Origin: CAYXOX01 sp964466745
Lineage (GTDB): Bacteria > Pseudomonadota > Alphaproteobacteria > Rhodobacterales > Rhodobacteraceae
NCBI GenBank assembly: GCA_964466745.1
Contig: CAYXOX010000124.1
Span: forward strand, 1-9,223
DNA: 9,223 nucleotides
Reading direction: 5' to 3'
The notes under the pieces are model-generated. The model did not search any database. It had not been told where the DNA came from and saw nothing but the letters and a program-made list of their open reading frames with translations. The position numbers and the translations under genes are program-made. Numbering within the stretch: position 1 is the first letter of the stretch; every line of letters begins with the position of its first letter. Positions 1 to 6,227 of the stretch are shown here, one piece after another.

Positions 1-992
1 AAGAACGTGCGGAGATCGGGGATGCCGTACTTCAGCATGGCGATGCGCTCGATCCCCATGCCGAAGGCGAACCCCTGATAGCGCCCGGAATCGATGCCGC
101 AGTTGTCCAGCACTTTGGGATTGACCATGCCGCAGCCCAGGATTTCGAGCCAGTCGTCGCCGTGGCCGATGCGGAACGCCCCGTCCTTGCGGGTGCAGCC
201 GATGTCCACCTCGGCGGATGGCTCGGTGAACGGGAAGTGAGAGGCCCGGAAGCGCAGCTCCACCTCGTCCACCTCGAAGAAGGCCTTCACGAACTCCTCG
301 AGCACCCACTTCAGGTTTGCCATGGAGATGTCGCGGTCGACTGCCAGCCCCTCCACCTGGTGGAACATGGGCGTATGGGTCTGGTCGTAATCGGCGCGGT
401 AGACGCGGCCGGGGCAGATCACGCGCAGCGGTGCGCCCGCGCGCTCCATGGCGCGGATCTGCACCGGGGAGGTGTGGGTGCGCAGCACGTGGGGGGGCCG
501 TTCGTCGCCCTCGGCGCGCGCCATGTAGAAGGTGTCCATCTCGGCGCGGGCCGGGTGGTGGCCGGGGATGTTGAGCGCGTCGAAGTTGTGCCAGTCGCTT
601 TCCACCTGGGGGCCTTCGGCCACCGAGAAGCCCATGTCGGCGAAGATCGCGATCACCTCCTCGGTGACCTGGCTGACCGGGTGGATGCTGCCGGCGGACC
701 GCGGCCGCCCGGGTAGCGTCACGTCCAGCCATTCGGCCGCGAGGCGCTCCTCGAGGGCGGCATCCGCCAGTGCGGCCTTGCGGGCCGCGAGCGCCGCGGT
801 GATCTCGTCCTTCAGCGCGTTGAGGGCCGGCCCGGCCGTCTGCCGCTCCTCGGGGCTCATCTTGCCCAGCTCGCGCATCATCAGGCTGACTTCGCCCTTC
901 TTGCCGATCGCGGCCACCCGCAGCGCCTCCAGCGCCGCCTCGTCGGAGGCAGCGGAGATTTCGGCGATGTATTTCCGTCTGATATCGTCCAT
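1..992 (-). CDS. pheS: Phenylalanine--tRNA ligase alpha subunit PheS (3' end outside window)
   Basis: Catalytic alpha subunit of the class II phenylalanyl-tRNA synthetase, which with PheT charges tRNA-Phe in the cytoplasm. The visible 330 residues begin MDDIRRKYIAEI. An N-terminal helical region (about 1-90) is followed by the class II core: HPVSQVTEE near 104-112, RTHTSPVQIR at 171-180, the motif 2 region with RVYRADYDQTHTPMFHQVEG at 196-215, and the motif 3 region GFAFGMGIERIAML at 307-320. About 25-30 C-terminal residues should lie beyond base 1, judging from a usual length near 355. The start at 992 is preceded on the minus strand by GCGAGG, a fair ribosome-binding site. The upstream neighbour is divergent, so rpmI-rplT, often next to pheS in proteobacteria, is not directly upstream. 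pheT is expected just beyond the left edge (inference). The identity is secure. Confidence 0.98.
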   Translation of the reverse strand, partial: MDDIRRKYIAEISAASDEAALEALRVAAIGKKGEVSLMMRELGKMSPEERQTAGPALNALKDEITAALAARKAALADAALEERLAAEWLDVTLPGRPRSAGSIHPVSQVTEEVIAIFADMGFSVAEGPQVESDWHNFDALNIPGHHPARAEMDTFYMARAEGDERPPHVLRTHTSPVQIRAMERAGAPLRVICPGRVYRADYDQTHTPMFHQVEGLAVDRDISMANLKWVLEEFVKAFFEVDEVELRFRASHFPFTEPSAEVDIGCTRKDGAFRIGHGDDWLEILGCGMVNPKVLDNCGIDSGRYQGFAFGMGIERIAMLKYGIPDLRTF

Positions 993-1151
993 GGGGCCTC
1001 GCTTTCCGCGGCTTTCGCCTAGCCAGTGCAGGGAGCAAATGCAAGGTGCGGCGGCGCTCCGCCCCCGGCAGCCTGCGCGCGCAGAGTTGCATTGACACCC
1101 GCCGCGGCGAGCGCCATCGCAGCACCGTTCACCAAAGCACGCCGAGCCCCG
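993..1151. other. Divergent intergenic region between pheS and the patatin gene
   Basis: This 159-base gap must hold the start signals of both flanking genes. A perfect TTGACA lies at 1092-1097 on the plus strand; 17 bases later stands CATCGC, a poor -10, so the promoter reading is weak. An ATG at 1039 preceded by GGGAG (1031-1035) opens an 18-codon frame ending at 1095; nothing else supports it as a gene. No RNA gene or convincing leader structure is seen. Confidence 0.5.
1092..1120 (+). promoter_or_regulatory. Possible promoter for the patatin lipoprotein gene
   Basis: The sequence shows TTGACA at 1092-1097 and CATCGC at 1115-1120 with a 17-base spacer, about 30 bases before the ATG. The -35 is a perfect match, but the -10 shares only the central AT with TATAAT. 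This is a candidate only. Confidence 0.25.
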
Positions 1152-2201
1152 ATGACAGCCCTCCCGCGCCTTGCCGTCCTTCTTGCCCTGCTCGCCCTCG
1201 CAGGCTGTGCCCCGGGGCGCGACATGCTGCTCGGGCAGGCCGCGCCCGCCGCGGGCCCGGCCACGGCGGTGCCGCTGGAACGCGTCCTGCCCGAGCGCAT
1301 GCGCCCCGCCGCGCCCAATCCGGAGGTGCTGGCGATTTCGGGGGGCGGGCCGGACGGCGCGTTCGGCGCGGGCTGGGTGGCCGGCAGCCTGCGTGCCGGC
1401 ACGCTCGGCACGCCCGATATCGTGACCGGGGTGAGCATCGGCGCCGTGATCGCGCTGCTCGCGATCCTCGGCGAAGACGCGGCGCTCGAAGAGGTGTTCA
1501 CCGGTCCGCAGGTCGCGGCGCTCGGTGCCGACCAGCAGCTGCCTGCCCTCGTCTTCGGCGGCACGGCGTCGAGCGGGCGCGCGCTCGACGCTCTCGTCGA
1601 CGGGCTCGTCACCGAGGAGAGGCTCGCCGCGCTCGCCCGCGAGCATGCACGCGGACGTCGGCTCTTCATCGGCACCACCGATCACGATGCGATGCGGCCC
1701 GTGATCTGGGATGTGACCGCCATGGCTGCGGCCGCGGGCCCCGCCGCCGGCCCGGCGGTGGCCGATGTGCTGCGCGCCTCCATGAGCATTCCGGGCATTT
1801 TCCGCCCGGTTGCGCTGGCCGGCGGGCCGGGCGGTACGCGCCTGCACGGCGATGGCGGGCTGACCGCGCAGTTCGCGCTGCCACGGATGCCCGGCGACCG
1901 GCCGCCATCTTCGGAGACGGTGATAGTCAACCTCAGGCTGCTGCCGGATCCGCCGTCCGACAGCCTCGGAGGCATCGATGCGGGCAGGCGCGCGGCCATA
2001 ACCCTGATCCGTGCCGCCACGCGCGATCAGGTGGCCCTGGCCGCGCTGCGCGCGGCGCAACGGGGCACCGGTTTCCGCGCGGTCCCCCTCCCTGCGGACC
2101 TGCGCGCCCTGCCGCTCGACGAACGCCGCCCCGAACGGTTGGCCCGCAGCTTCGAGCGCGGTGTGCGCCTTGCCGGCGAGATCGGCCCGGCCGGGCCCTA
2201 G
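1152..2201 (+). CDS. Patatin-like phospholipase, predicted lipoprotein
   Basis: A 349-residue patatin-family serine hydrolase, expected to cleave acyl esters of phospholipids; the true substrate is unknown. The N-terminus is a lipoprotein signal: MTALPR, a hydrophobic run rich in Leu and Ala, then the lipobox LAGC with Cys19. Residue +2 is Ala, so by the E. coli rule it would be sorted to the outer membrane, facing the periplasm. The patatin core follows: oxyanion-hole glycines SGGGPDGAFG at 63-72, nucleophile elbow GVSIG at 93-97 (Ser95), ASMSIPGIFRPV at 209-220, and the dyad Asp234 in HGDGG. The dyad is intact, so the enzyme should be active. The ATG at 1152 was chosen because it gives a complete signal peptide at once; a GTG at 1026 in frame would add 42 residues and bury the signal. 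The Shine-Dalgarno upstream is weak. It is divergent from pheS and stands alone. Confidence 0.9.
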   Translation: MTALPRLAVLLALLALAGCAPGRDMLLGQAAPAAGPATAVPLERVLPERMRPAAPNPEVLAISGGGPDGAFGAGWVAGSLRAGTLGTPDIVTGVSIGAVIALLAILGEDAALEEVFTGPQVAALGADQQLPALVFGGTASSGRALDALVDGLVTEERLAALAREHARGRRLFIGTTDHDAMRPVIWDVTAMAAAAGPAAGPAVADVLRASMSIPGIFRPVALAGGPGGTRLHGDGGLTAQFALPRMPGDRPPSSETVIVNLRLLPDPPSDSLGGIDAGRRAAITLIRAATRDQVALAALRAAQRGTGFRAVPLPADLRALPLDERRPERLARSFERGVRLAGEIGPAGP

Positions 2202-2206
2202 TTTGG
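2184..2206 (+). terminator. Possible weak terminator: 14-base palindrome at the patatin gene end
   Basis: GGCCCGG at 2184-2190 is followed directly by CCGGGCC at 2191-2197, a perfect palindrome that can fold as GGCCC/GGGCC with a GGCC loop. It lies in the last codons, and the stop and a short TTT (2202-2205 region) follow. The T tract is too short for a convincing intrinsic terminator. Confidence 0.2.
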
Positions 2207-2314
2207 CGTCCTGCTTCGCCCGGCGCGGGGAAGGTTGCCGGCGCTTGACAGCGACGCGGCGGACCCCAGCTTCCGGGGCGGGGGGCGCCGGGCGTCTGCC
2301 GGTCGCCCCGCACG

Positions 2315-2349
2315 AAGGAGGCCGCGCGGCGATGGCGCAGCGAGCATGA
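2315..2349 (+). promoter_or_regulatory. SD-led 5-codon mini-ORF overlapping the next start (ATGA)
   Basis: A near-perfect Shine-Dalgarno AAGGAGG at 2315-2321 stands 10 bases before an ATG at 2332. That ATG opens a frame of only five codons (MAQRA) ending with TGA at 2347-2349. The stop overlaps the ATG of the small membrane protein at 2346 in an ATGA arrangement. The ATG at 2346 has no good Shine-Dalgarno at normal distance, because AAGGAGG is 24 bases upstream. Seen: the motif, frame and overlap. Inferred: the mini-ORF may deliver ribosomes to the downstream start by translational coupling. It could also be chance. Confidence 0.4.
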
Positions 2350-2594
2350 TCGGGGTGCGTGGCGTACTGGCCCTTGCCGTGGCCTTCTGCGTGGTGGCCG
2401 GGCATGTCATGCTCTGGCGTTCGGAGACTGTGCCCGATCCCCAGAAGCTGCGCCTGACGCTGCTCAACGCCGGCATCTGGGCGGTGGTCGTCTTGCCGGC
2501 GCTGGGCGTTGCGGCCTGGGCTCGGGCGCACCGGGGCCGCGACGCCGGCAGCCCCCCCGGCGACCCTTCGGATGAGCATGAACGCGGGCGCTGA
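2346..2594 (+). CDS. Small two-helix membrane protein of unknown function
   Basis: An 82-residue protein I do not recognise. A hydrophobic segment spans about residues 5-24 (GVLALAVAFCVVAGHVMLW), followed by a short polar linker with PDPQKLR. A second hydrophobic segment lies at about 39-59 (LLNAGIWAVVVLPALGVAAWA). The charged tail is rich in Arg, Asp and Gly. This predicts a helical hairpin in the inner membrane. Codon third positions are strongly G/C, like the neighbours, which supports real coding. No other start codon lies close in frame; the ATG at 2346 overlaps the stop of a 5-codon SD-led frame, so initiation may depend on it. The stop TGA at 2592-2594 overlaps an ATG at 2594 in the map frame. 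The function is unknown. Confidence 0.7.
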   Translation: MIGVRGVLALAVAFCVVAGHVMLWRSETVPDPQKLRLTLLNAGIWAVVVLPALGVAAWARAHRGRDAGSPPGDPSDEHERGR

Positions 2595-2632
2595 TGCGCG
2601 GATGCGGCGGCGCGGCAAAAAGCCTGCCCCCT

Positions 2633-2660
2633 TTTACAGTCAGGCCATCTGCCTTACATC
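2633..2660 (+). promoter_or_regulatory. Candidate promoter for map
   Basis: TTTACA at 2633-2638 and TACATC at 2655-2660 are separated by 16 bases in a locally A/T-richer patch of an otherwise very GC-rich region. The predicted transcript would have a leader of about 40 bases before the TTG at 2708. The position supports a promoter here, which also argues that the bases 2594-2707 are not coding. The match is imperfect and untested. Confidence 0.35.
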
Positions 2661-2707
2661 CTCGCGCAAACCCGTTCACCGCACGGTCGGATTTCGAGGA
2701 GCGACGT

Positions 2708-3532
2708 TTGGACGAGCGCCGCACAGAGCGCGATACGGGCCGCCTCACCCGGGACGGCATCCGCATCCATGAGCCCGCTGATTTCGACGGGATGCGCCGG
2801 GCTGGCCAGGTGGCGGCAAGCTTGCTGGACGGGCTCGCGCCGCTGGTCTTCCCCGGGCAGACGACCGAGGCGATCGACGAGGCCATAACCGAACGCATTC
2901 GCGCGGCCGGCGCTGTCTCCGCCACCATCGGCTACAAGGGCTACCGGCACGCCTCCTGCATCAGCGTGAACCACGTGGTCTGCCACGGGATTCCGGGCCC
3001 GAAGGTGCTCAAGGAAGGCGATATCCTGAACATCGACGTCACCGTGGTGGTGGATGGCTGGTACGGCGACACCAGCAGGATGTACGTGGCAGGCCGGCTC
3101 AGCCGGAAATCGGAACGGCTCATCGAGGTGACCCACGACGCGCTGATGAAGGGCATCGAGGCCGTGCGCCCGGGCAACACCTTCGGCGACATCGGCCATG
3201 CCATCCAGAGCTTCGTGGAGGCCAACCGGATTTCGGTGGTGCGCGATTTCTGCGGCCACGGCCTCGGCCGCGTCTTCCATGCGCCGCCCAACGTGCTGCA
3301 CTACGGCCGGCCGGGCACCGGCCCGGTGCTGGAGGAAGGCATGTTCTTCACCATCGAGCCGATGGTGAACCTAGGGCGGCCGGAAACGAAGATCCTCGCC
3401 GACGACTGGACGGCCGTGACGCGTGACAAGTCCCTTTCGGCGCAGTTCGAGCACTCGCTCGGCGTGACCGCCGACGGCGCGGAGATTTTCACTCTCTCGC
3501 CCGCAGGACGGTTCCACCCGACCTACGCCTAG
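2708..3532 (+). CDS. map: Type I methionine aminopeptidase (TTG start)
   Basis: Removes the initiator methionine from nascent proteins when the second residue is small; a cytosolic, metal-dependent enzyme. The 274 residues hold the full pita-bread fold. All five metal ligands are present: Asp110 (NIDVTV), Asp121 (GDTSR), His184 (CGHGLGR), Glu217 (TIEPMV) and Glu248 (QFEHS). The catalytic His93 is in VVCHGIPG. The TTG at 2708 was chosen for three reasons: GAGGAG at 2696-2701 sits six bases ahead, the resulting N-terminus (MDERRTERDTGRLTRDGIRIH) gives the usual alphaproteobacterial length, and a promoter-like patch lies just upstream. The in-frame ATG at 2594 would add 38 residues of low-complexity, unmotivated sequence; the next internal ATG (residue 29) would cut into the domain. 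The 3' end converges on a small minus-strand gene with 17 bases between the stops. Confidence 0.97.
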   Translation: MDERRTERDTGRLTRDGIRIHEPADFDGMRRAGQVAASLLDGLAPLVFPGQTTEAIDEAITERIRAAGAVSATIGYKGYRHASCISVNHVVCHGIPGPKVLKEGDILNIDVTVVVDGWYGDTSRMYVAGRLSRKSERLIEVTHDALMKGIEAVRPGNTFGDIGHAIQSFVEANRISVVRDFCGHGLGRVFHAPPNVLHYGRPGTGPVLEEGMFFTIEPMVNLGRPETKILADDWTAVTRDKSLSAQFEHSLGVTADGAEIFTLSPAGRFHPTYA

Positions 3533-3552
3533 CGCGCCACTCGGCGGAGCTA
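3530..3552. terminator. Possible bidirectional hairpin between convergent stops
   Basis: TAGC at 3530-3533 pairs with GCTA at 3549-3552, and inside it GCC (3536-3538) can pair with GGC (3543-3545) around an ACTC loop, with one mismatch and one bulge. Both stop codons lie in the outer arms; part of this symmetry is automatic for two TAG stops facing each other. There is no T tract. Confidence 0.2.
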
Positions 3553-3744
3553 CTCCGGTTCACCCTCGGAAGGCCCCGCCTCGCCTTTCGACTCGCGCCA
3601 GTGAAGCAGCATCACGGGGGTTCCCGCGTGGCTGTGCAGGATATCGCCCATCAGGAGCGGTTGTGTGCGCCGCGGCCGTGGGGCGGGGGTGCTGGCATCG
3701 GCATCCTGCCGCGCCAGCCAGGCGGGAAGGCTCGTTGCTGTCAT
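3550..3744 (-). CDS. Small hypothetical protein downstream of rsmD
   Basis: A 64-residue soluble protein I do not recognise. It begins MTATSLPAWLARQDADAS, then has a basic proline-rich stretch (PAPRPRRTQ, about 20-28), a hydrophobic middle (PLLMGDILHSHAGTPVMLLHW) and an acidic, Gly/Glu-rich tail. About three quarters of third codon positions are G or C, which supports coding though less strongly than its neighbours. The ATG at 3744 was chosen because AGGGTG precedes it on the minus strand; a GTG at 3780 would add 12 residues. It lies 105 bases after the rsmD stop on the same strand and may be the last gene of the flavoprotein-rsmD unit, though a strong hairpin stands between. No function can be assigned; a spurious frame cannot be excluded. 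Confidence 0.55.
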   Translation of the reverse strand: MTATSLPAWLARQDADASTPAPRPRRTQPLLMGDILHSHAGTPVMLLHWRESKGEAGPSEGEPE

Positions 3745-3795
3745 GCCGGGCACCCTAGACCACGGGCGTATCGCGGTCACCCCCGGGGGCAGTCT

Positions 3796-3811
3796 GCCGG
3801 GACGGCCCGGC
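3796..3811 (-). terminator. Hairpin after rsmD
   Basis: GCCGGG (3796-3801) and CCCGGC (3806-3811) form a perfect 6-base stem with a 4-base loop, about 40 bases after the rsmD stop on the minus strand. No T run follows. It may terminate or attenuate transcription between rsmD and the small downstream gene, or protect the rsmD mRNA end. Confidence 0.3.
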
Positions 3812-3849
3812 GGGATGCCGCGCGCGGCCCAGCGGATTTCGGCGGGCGC

Positions 3850-4407
3850 CTAGGCCGCTTGCATCAACGTGACGTGGGCTTTGCCGAAGCTGCGGGCGTC
3901 GAGCACGGTGAAGCCCCGCGGCGCGGGCTGGGCGGCGGCGTCCTCCCAGGCGACGATGGCCCCGTCCGCGAGCCATTCGCCCTCCCGCGCCGCCGCGAGG
4001 GCAGGGGCGCCGAGCCCCTGCCCGTAGGGAGGGTCGAGGAACACAAGCGAGCAGGGAGCCCCATTCGGGCTGCCGAGCCGCGTTGCGTCGCGGGCGATCA
4101 CCTGCGCGCGGGGGGCCATCGCCGCCCGCGCGAGATTGGTGCGGAGCGCCTTGAGTGCGATGCGGCCGGTTTCCACGAAAACCGCGTGGGCGGCACCGCG
4201 CGAGAGCGCCTCGAGGCCAAGCGCGCCGGTCCCCGCGAAGAGATCCAGCACGCGCGTTTCGGGCCCGGGAAGGCGGTAGTTCGCCCAGAGCATGTTGAAC
4301 AGGCTCTCGCGGACCCTGTCGGAGGTGGGGCGCAGCCGCGCCGCCTCGTCGCCGGCCCCGAGTTCGGCCAGGCGCAGGCCCTTTCGGCTGCCGGCGATGA
4401 TGCGCAT
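3850..4407 (-). CDS. rsmD: 16S rRNA (guanine(966)-N(2))-methyltransferase RsmD
   Basis: A SAM-dependent methyltransferase that modifies G966 of 16S rRNA (E. coli numbering) during 30S assembly. The 185 residues match the family length. The RsmD-type N-terminus MRIIAGSRKGLRL is followed by RPTSDRVRESLFNML (26-40). SAM-binding motif I is VLDLFAGTGALGLEALSRGA (53-72), an acidic residue at Glu79 ends the next strand, and catalytic motif IV DPPY is at 125-128. All key parts are intact. The start codon lies one base after the stop of the upstream flavoprotein gene (TGA, one base, ATG), so translation is probably coupled and the two genes share a transcript. The pairing does not by itself show a shared function. 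Confidence 0.95.
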   Translation of the reverse strand: MRIIAGSRKGLRLAELGAGDEAARLRPTSDRVRESLFNMLWANYRLPGPETRVLDLFAGTGALGLEALSRGAAHAVFVETGRIALKALRTNLARAAMAPRAQVIARDATRLGSPNGAPCSLVFLDPPYGQGLGAPALAAAREGEWLADGAIVAWEDAAAQPAPRGFTVLDARSFGKAHVTLMQAA

Positions 4408-4408
4408 T

Positions 4409-5626
4409 TCAGCGCAGGAGCGCCTTGAGGTTCGTCTCGGGGTCCGCCAGCGCTTCCGGATCGGCCGAACGCCCCATTTCGAGCAGCCGCTTGCCCACCA
4501 TGTAGGCGCGGGGATCGTTCATCGCGTCCACCGCCAGCAGCGTATCGCCCGAGAAGTACCAGTGGCTGAGCGCGCCGGGCGCGCCGCCGGGGCGCACCAC
4601 GATGCGGTCGGCGGCCAGGCCGAGACCCGCCATCTGGAGCTTGAGGTCGTACTGGTCCGACCAGAACCACGGCACGGGATCGTAGGGCTCGTTCGCGCCA
4701 AGCATGTTGCGGGCCGCCGCCTCTGCCTGGTCGATCGCGTTCTGCACGCTTTCGAGCCGCATCCGTCGTCCGCGCCAGGGGAAGCTCGCGCAATCTCCCG
4801 CCGCCCAGATCGCCGGGTCGGACGTGCGGCCGTACGAGTCCACCGCGATTCCGTTGTCGATGGTCAGCCCCGCGGCCTCGGCGAGCCGCGTGTCGGGGGT
4901 GACGCCGATGCCGGCGATCACCAGGTCGGCCGGGATCTCTTCGCCGCTCTCCAGCACCGCGCTTGTCACCGCGCCGGCATCGTCGCCCTCCAGCCGTGCG
5001 AGGGCGGTTTCGGTCCGGATGCGCACGCCCTGGGCTTCATGCAATGCGGCGACGAAAGCCGCAGTTTCCGGCGAGGCCACGCGCGCGAGGATGCGCGGCG
5101 CCATTTCGATGACCGTCACGTCCATCCCGCGCTTGCGCGCCACCGCCGCCGCCTCGAGCCCGATGTAGCCGCCGCCGAGGATCACCGCCCGTGCGCCGGA
5201 CACCACCCGGGGGGCGAGTGCATCGATGTCGGCGAGGCCGCGCACGGTGAAGACCCCGTCGAGATCGCCGCCGATCGCGGCGGGCAGCCTGCGCGGCGTG
5301 GCGCCGGTCGTCAGCGCCAGCTGGGAGTAGCCGATGGTCTCGCCGGTTCCGAGCGCGATGCGCTTCGCGCCGGCATCGAGGGCGGCAACCTCCGTTCCGA
5401 GGTGCAGCTCGATCCCGTTCTCGGCATAGAACGAAAGCGGCCGCAGGAAGAGCCGCTCGCGTTCCATTTCGCCCAGGAGATAGGCCTTCGAAAGCGGCGG
5501 GCGCTGGTAGGGGGGATCAGGCTCGGCGCCCAGGAGCGTGAGCGGGCCATCGTAGCCCTCGCTCCGTAGCCGCGCTGCCATCGCCGCGCCCGCCTGCCCC
5601 GCCCCGACGATCACGATCCCGGCCAT
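4409..5626 (-). CDS. FAD-dependent NAD(P)H ferredoxin reductase-like flavoprotein
   Basis: A 405-residue pyridine nucleotide-disulfide oxidoreductase-fold protein of the putidaredoxin/rhodocoxin reductase type, which moves electrons from NAD(P)H through FAD to a small iron-sulfur protein. The FAD-binding GAGQAG is at 8-13. The family signature PPYQRPPLSKAYLLGE is at 38-53 and TTGATPRRLP at 106-115. The second nucleotide-binding site GGGYIG is at 151-156, with Glu174 at the end of the next strand, which suggests NADH rather than NADPH. The FAD-binding AAGDCA is at 275-280, and the C-terminal domain has ESVQNA (292-297) and WFWSDQYDLKLQ (320-331). There is no CxxxxC redox disulfide near the N-terminus, which fits a ferredoxin reductase and not a glutathione-reductase type. 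GAAGAGGGG precedes the ATG. No ferredoxin or P450 gene is in view, so the electron acceptor is unknown. It is coupled to rsmD and divergent from a peroxiredoxin. Confidence 0.9.
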   Translation of the reverse strand: MAGIVIVGAGQAGAAMAARLRSEGYDGPLTLLGAEPDPPYQRPPLSKAYLLGEMERERLFLRPLSFYAENGIELHLGTEVAALDAGAKRIALGTGETIGYSQLALTTGATPRRLPAAIGGDLDGVFTVRGLADIDALAPRVVSGARAVILGGGYIGLEAAAVARKRGMDVTVIEMAPRILARVASPETAAFVAALHEAQGVRIRTETALARLEGDDAGAVTSAVLESGEEIPADLVIAGIGVTPDTRLAEAAGLTIDNGIAVDSYGRTSDPAIWAAGDCASFPWRGRRMRLESVQNAIDQAEAAARNMLGANEPYDPVPWFWSDQYDLKLQMAGLGLAADRIVVRPGGAPGALSHWYFSGDTLLAVDAMNDPRAYMVGKRLLEMGRSADPEALADPETNLKALLR

Positions 5627-5642
5627 TTCGTGCCCCTCTTCG

Positions 5643-5648
5643 TTGACA
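5643..5648 (+). promoter_or_regulatory. TTGACA -35-like element before the peroxiredoxin gene
   Basis: A perfect TTGACA stands 65 bases before the peroxiredoxin ATG, inside the 87-base divergent gap shared with the flavoprotein. No good -10 stands 16-18 bases downstream; CTACAT at 5671-5676 is 22 bases away, too far for a standard promoter. It may be a -35 with an unrecognised -10. Confidence 0.25.
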
Positions 5649-5713
5649 TTGGATGTTCGCCCGGCGGACCCTACATGCGGCCGGAACGCAATGGCAATTC
5701 GAAGGGAGACCAG

Positions 5714-6202
5714 ATGGCCATTACCGAAGGGCAGAAGCTGCCTGCAGCGAGCCTCGTGAGCATGGGCGAGAACGGGCCCGAACCGGTGGACCTCGCGTCG
5801 AAGACGGCGGGACGGAAGGTTGTGATCTTCGCCGTTCCCGGCGCCTTCACGCCCACCTGCCACTCGGCCCATGTGCCGAGCTTCGTGCGCACGCGCGACG
5901 CCTTCGCGGAGAAGGGCGTCGACGAAATCCTGTGTATCTCGGTCAACGATCCCTTCGTGATTGGAGCCTGGTCGGAGGCCACGGGTGCCGGGGCTGCCGG
6001 CATCACGATGCTGGCCGATCCCGAAAGCGCCTTCACCACGGCCATCGCGATGAATTTCGACGCGCCGCCGGTGGGGCTGATCGCCCGCTCCAAGCGCTAC
6101 GCGATGCTCGTCGAAGACGGCGTCGTGAAGGTGCTTCACGAGGAGGCGAGCCCCGGTGAATGCGAGGTGAGCGCCGGCGAGGCCCTGCTCGCCGCGATCT
6201 GA
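5714..6202 (+). CDS. Prx5-type peroxiredoxin (AhpC/TSA/redoxin family)
   Basis: A cytosolic thiol peroxidase that reduces hydrogen peroxide and organic hydroperoxides with thioredoxin- or glutathione-linked electrons. The 162 residues match the Prx5 family length. The peroxidatic site is PGAFTPTCHSAHVP (42-55) with Cys49, plus Thr46 and Pro42 of the PxxxTxxC motif. The conserved Arg128 lies in RSKRYAMLVEDGVV. Other cysteines are Cys74 (EILCISVNDPF) and Cys150 (SPGECEVS). Cys150 lies where many bacterial members carry a conserved cysteine; whether it resolves Cys49 is not clear. The ATG at 5714 has AAGGGAG at 5702-5708 with 5 bases spacing; an upstream GTG at 5630 would add 28 residues without support and would overlap the divergent regulatory gap. 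It is divergent from the flavoprotein gene, which could share its control (inference). Confidence 0.95.
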   Translation: MAITEGQKLPAASLVSMGENGPEPVDLASKTAGRKVVIFAVPGAFTPTCHSAHVPSFVRTRDAFAEKGVDEILCISVNDPFVIGAWSEATGAGAAGITMLADPESAFTTAIAMNFDAPPVGLIARSKRYAMLVEDGVVKVLHEEASPGECEVSAGEALLAAI

Positions 6203-6227
6203 GCGGTCGGGCCCACGAATCGGTCGT

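Noticed and set aside
1039..1095. 18-codon frame with GGGAG upstream, as a possible leader peptide for the patatin gene
   Set aside because: Its stop overlaps the TTGACA that would be the promoter's -35, so it would lie upstream of the transcript; no run of one amino acid or other leader feature.
1019..1678. 219-codon open frame on the minus strand across the pheS-patatin gap and into the patatin gene
   Set aside because: It is antisense to the patatin gene with its motifs, is rich in Arg/Ser/Pro/Ala as expected of a GC-rich shadow, and shows no family feature.
2245..2250. TTGACA upstream of the small membrane protein as a promoter
   Set aside because: No acceptable -10 is found 16-18 bases downstream.
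3601..4428. 275-codon plus-strand frame opposite rsmD
   Set aside because: RsmD motifs are complete on the minus strand; the plus frame has no recognisable sequence.
4292..5569. 425-codon plus-strand frame opposite the flavoprotein gene
   Set aside because: The minus strand encodes a complete flavoprotein with two nucleotide-binding motifs; the plus frame is a shadow rich in Arg, His and Ala.
5630..5713. Upstream GTG start for the peroxiredoxin
   Set aside because: The ATG at 5714 has a good AAGGGAG and gives the family's usual N-terminus; the extension would cover the divergent promoter region.
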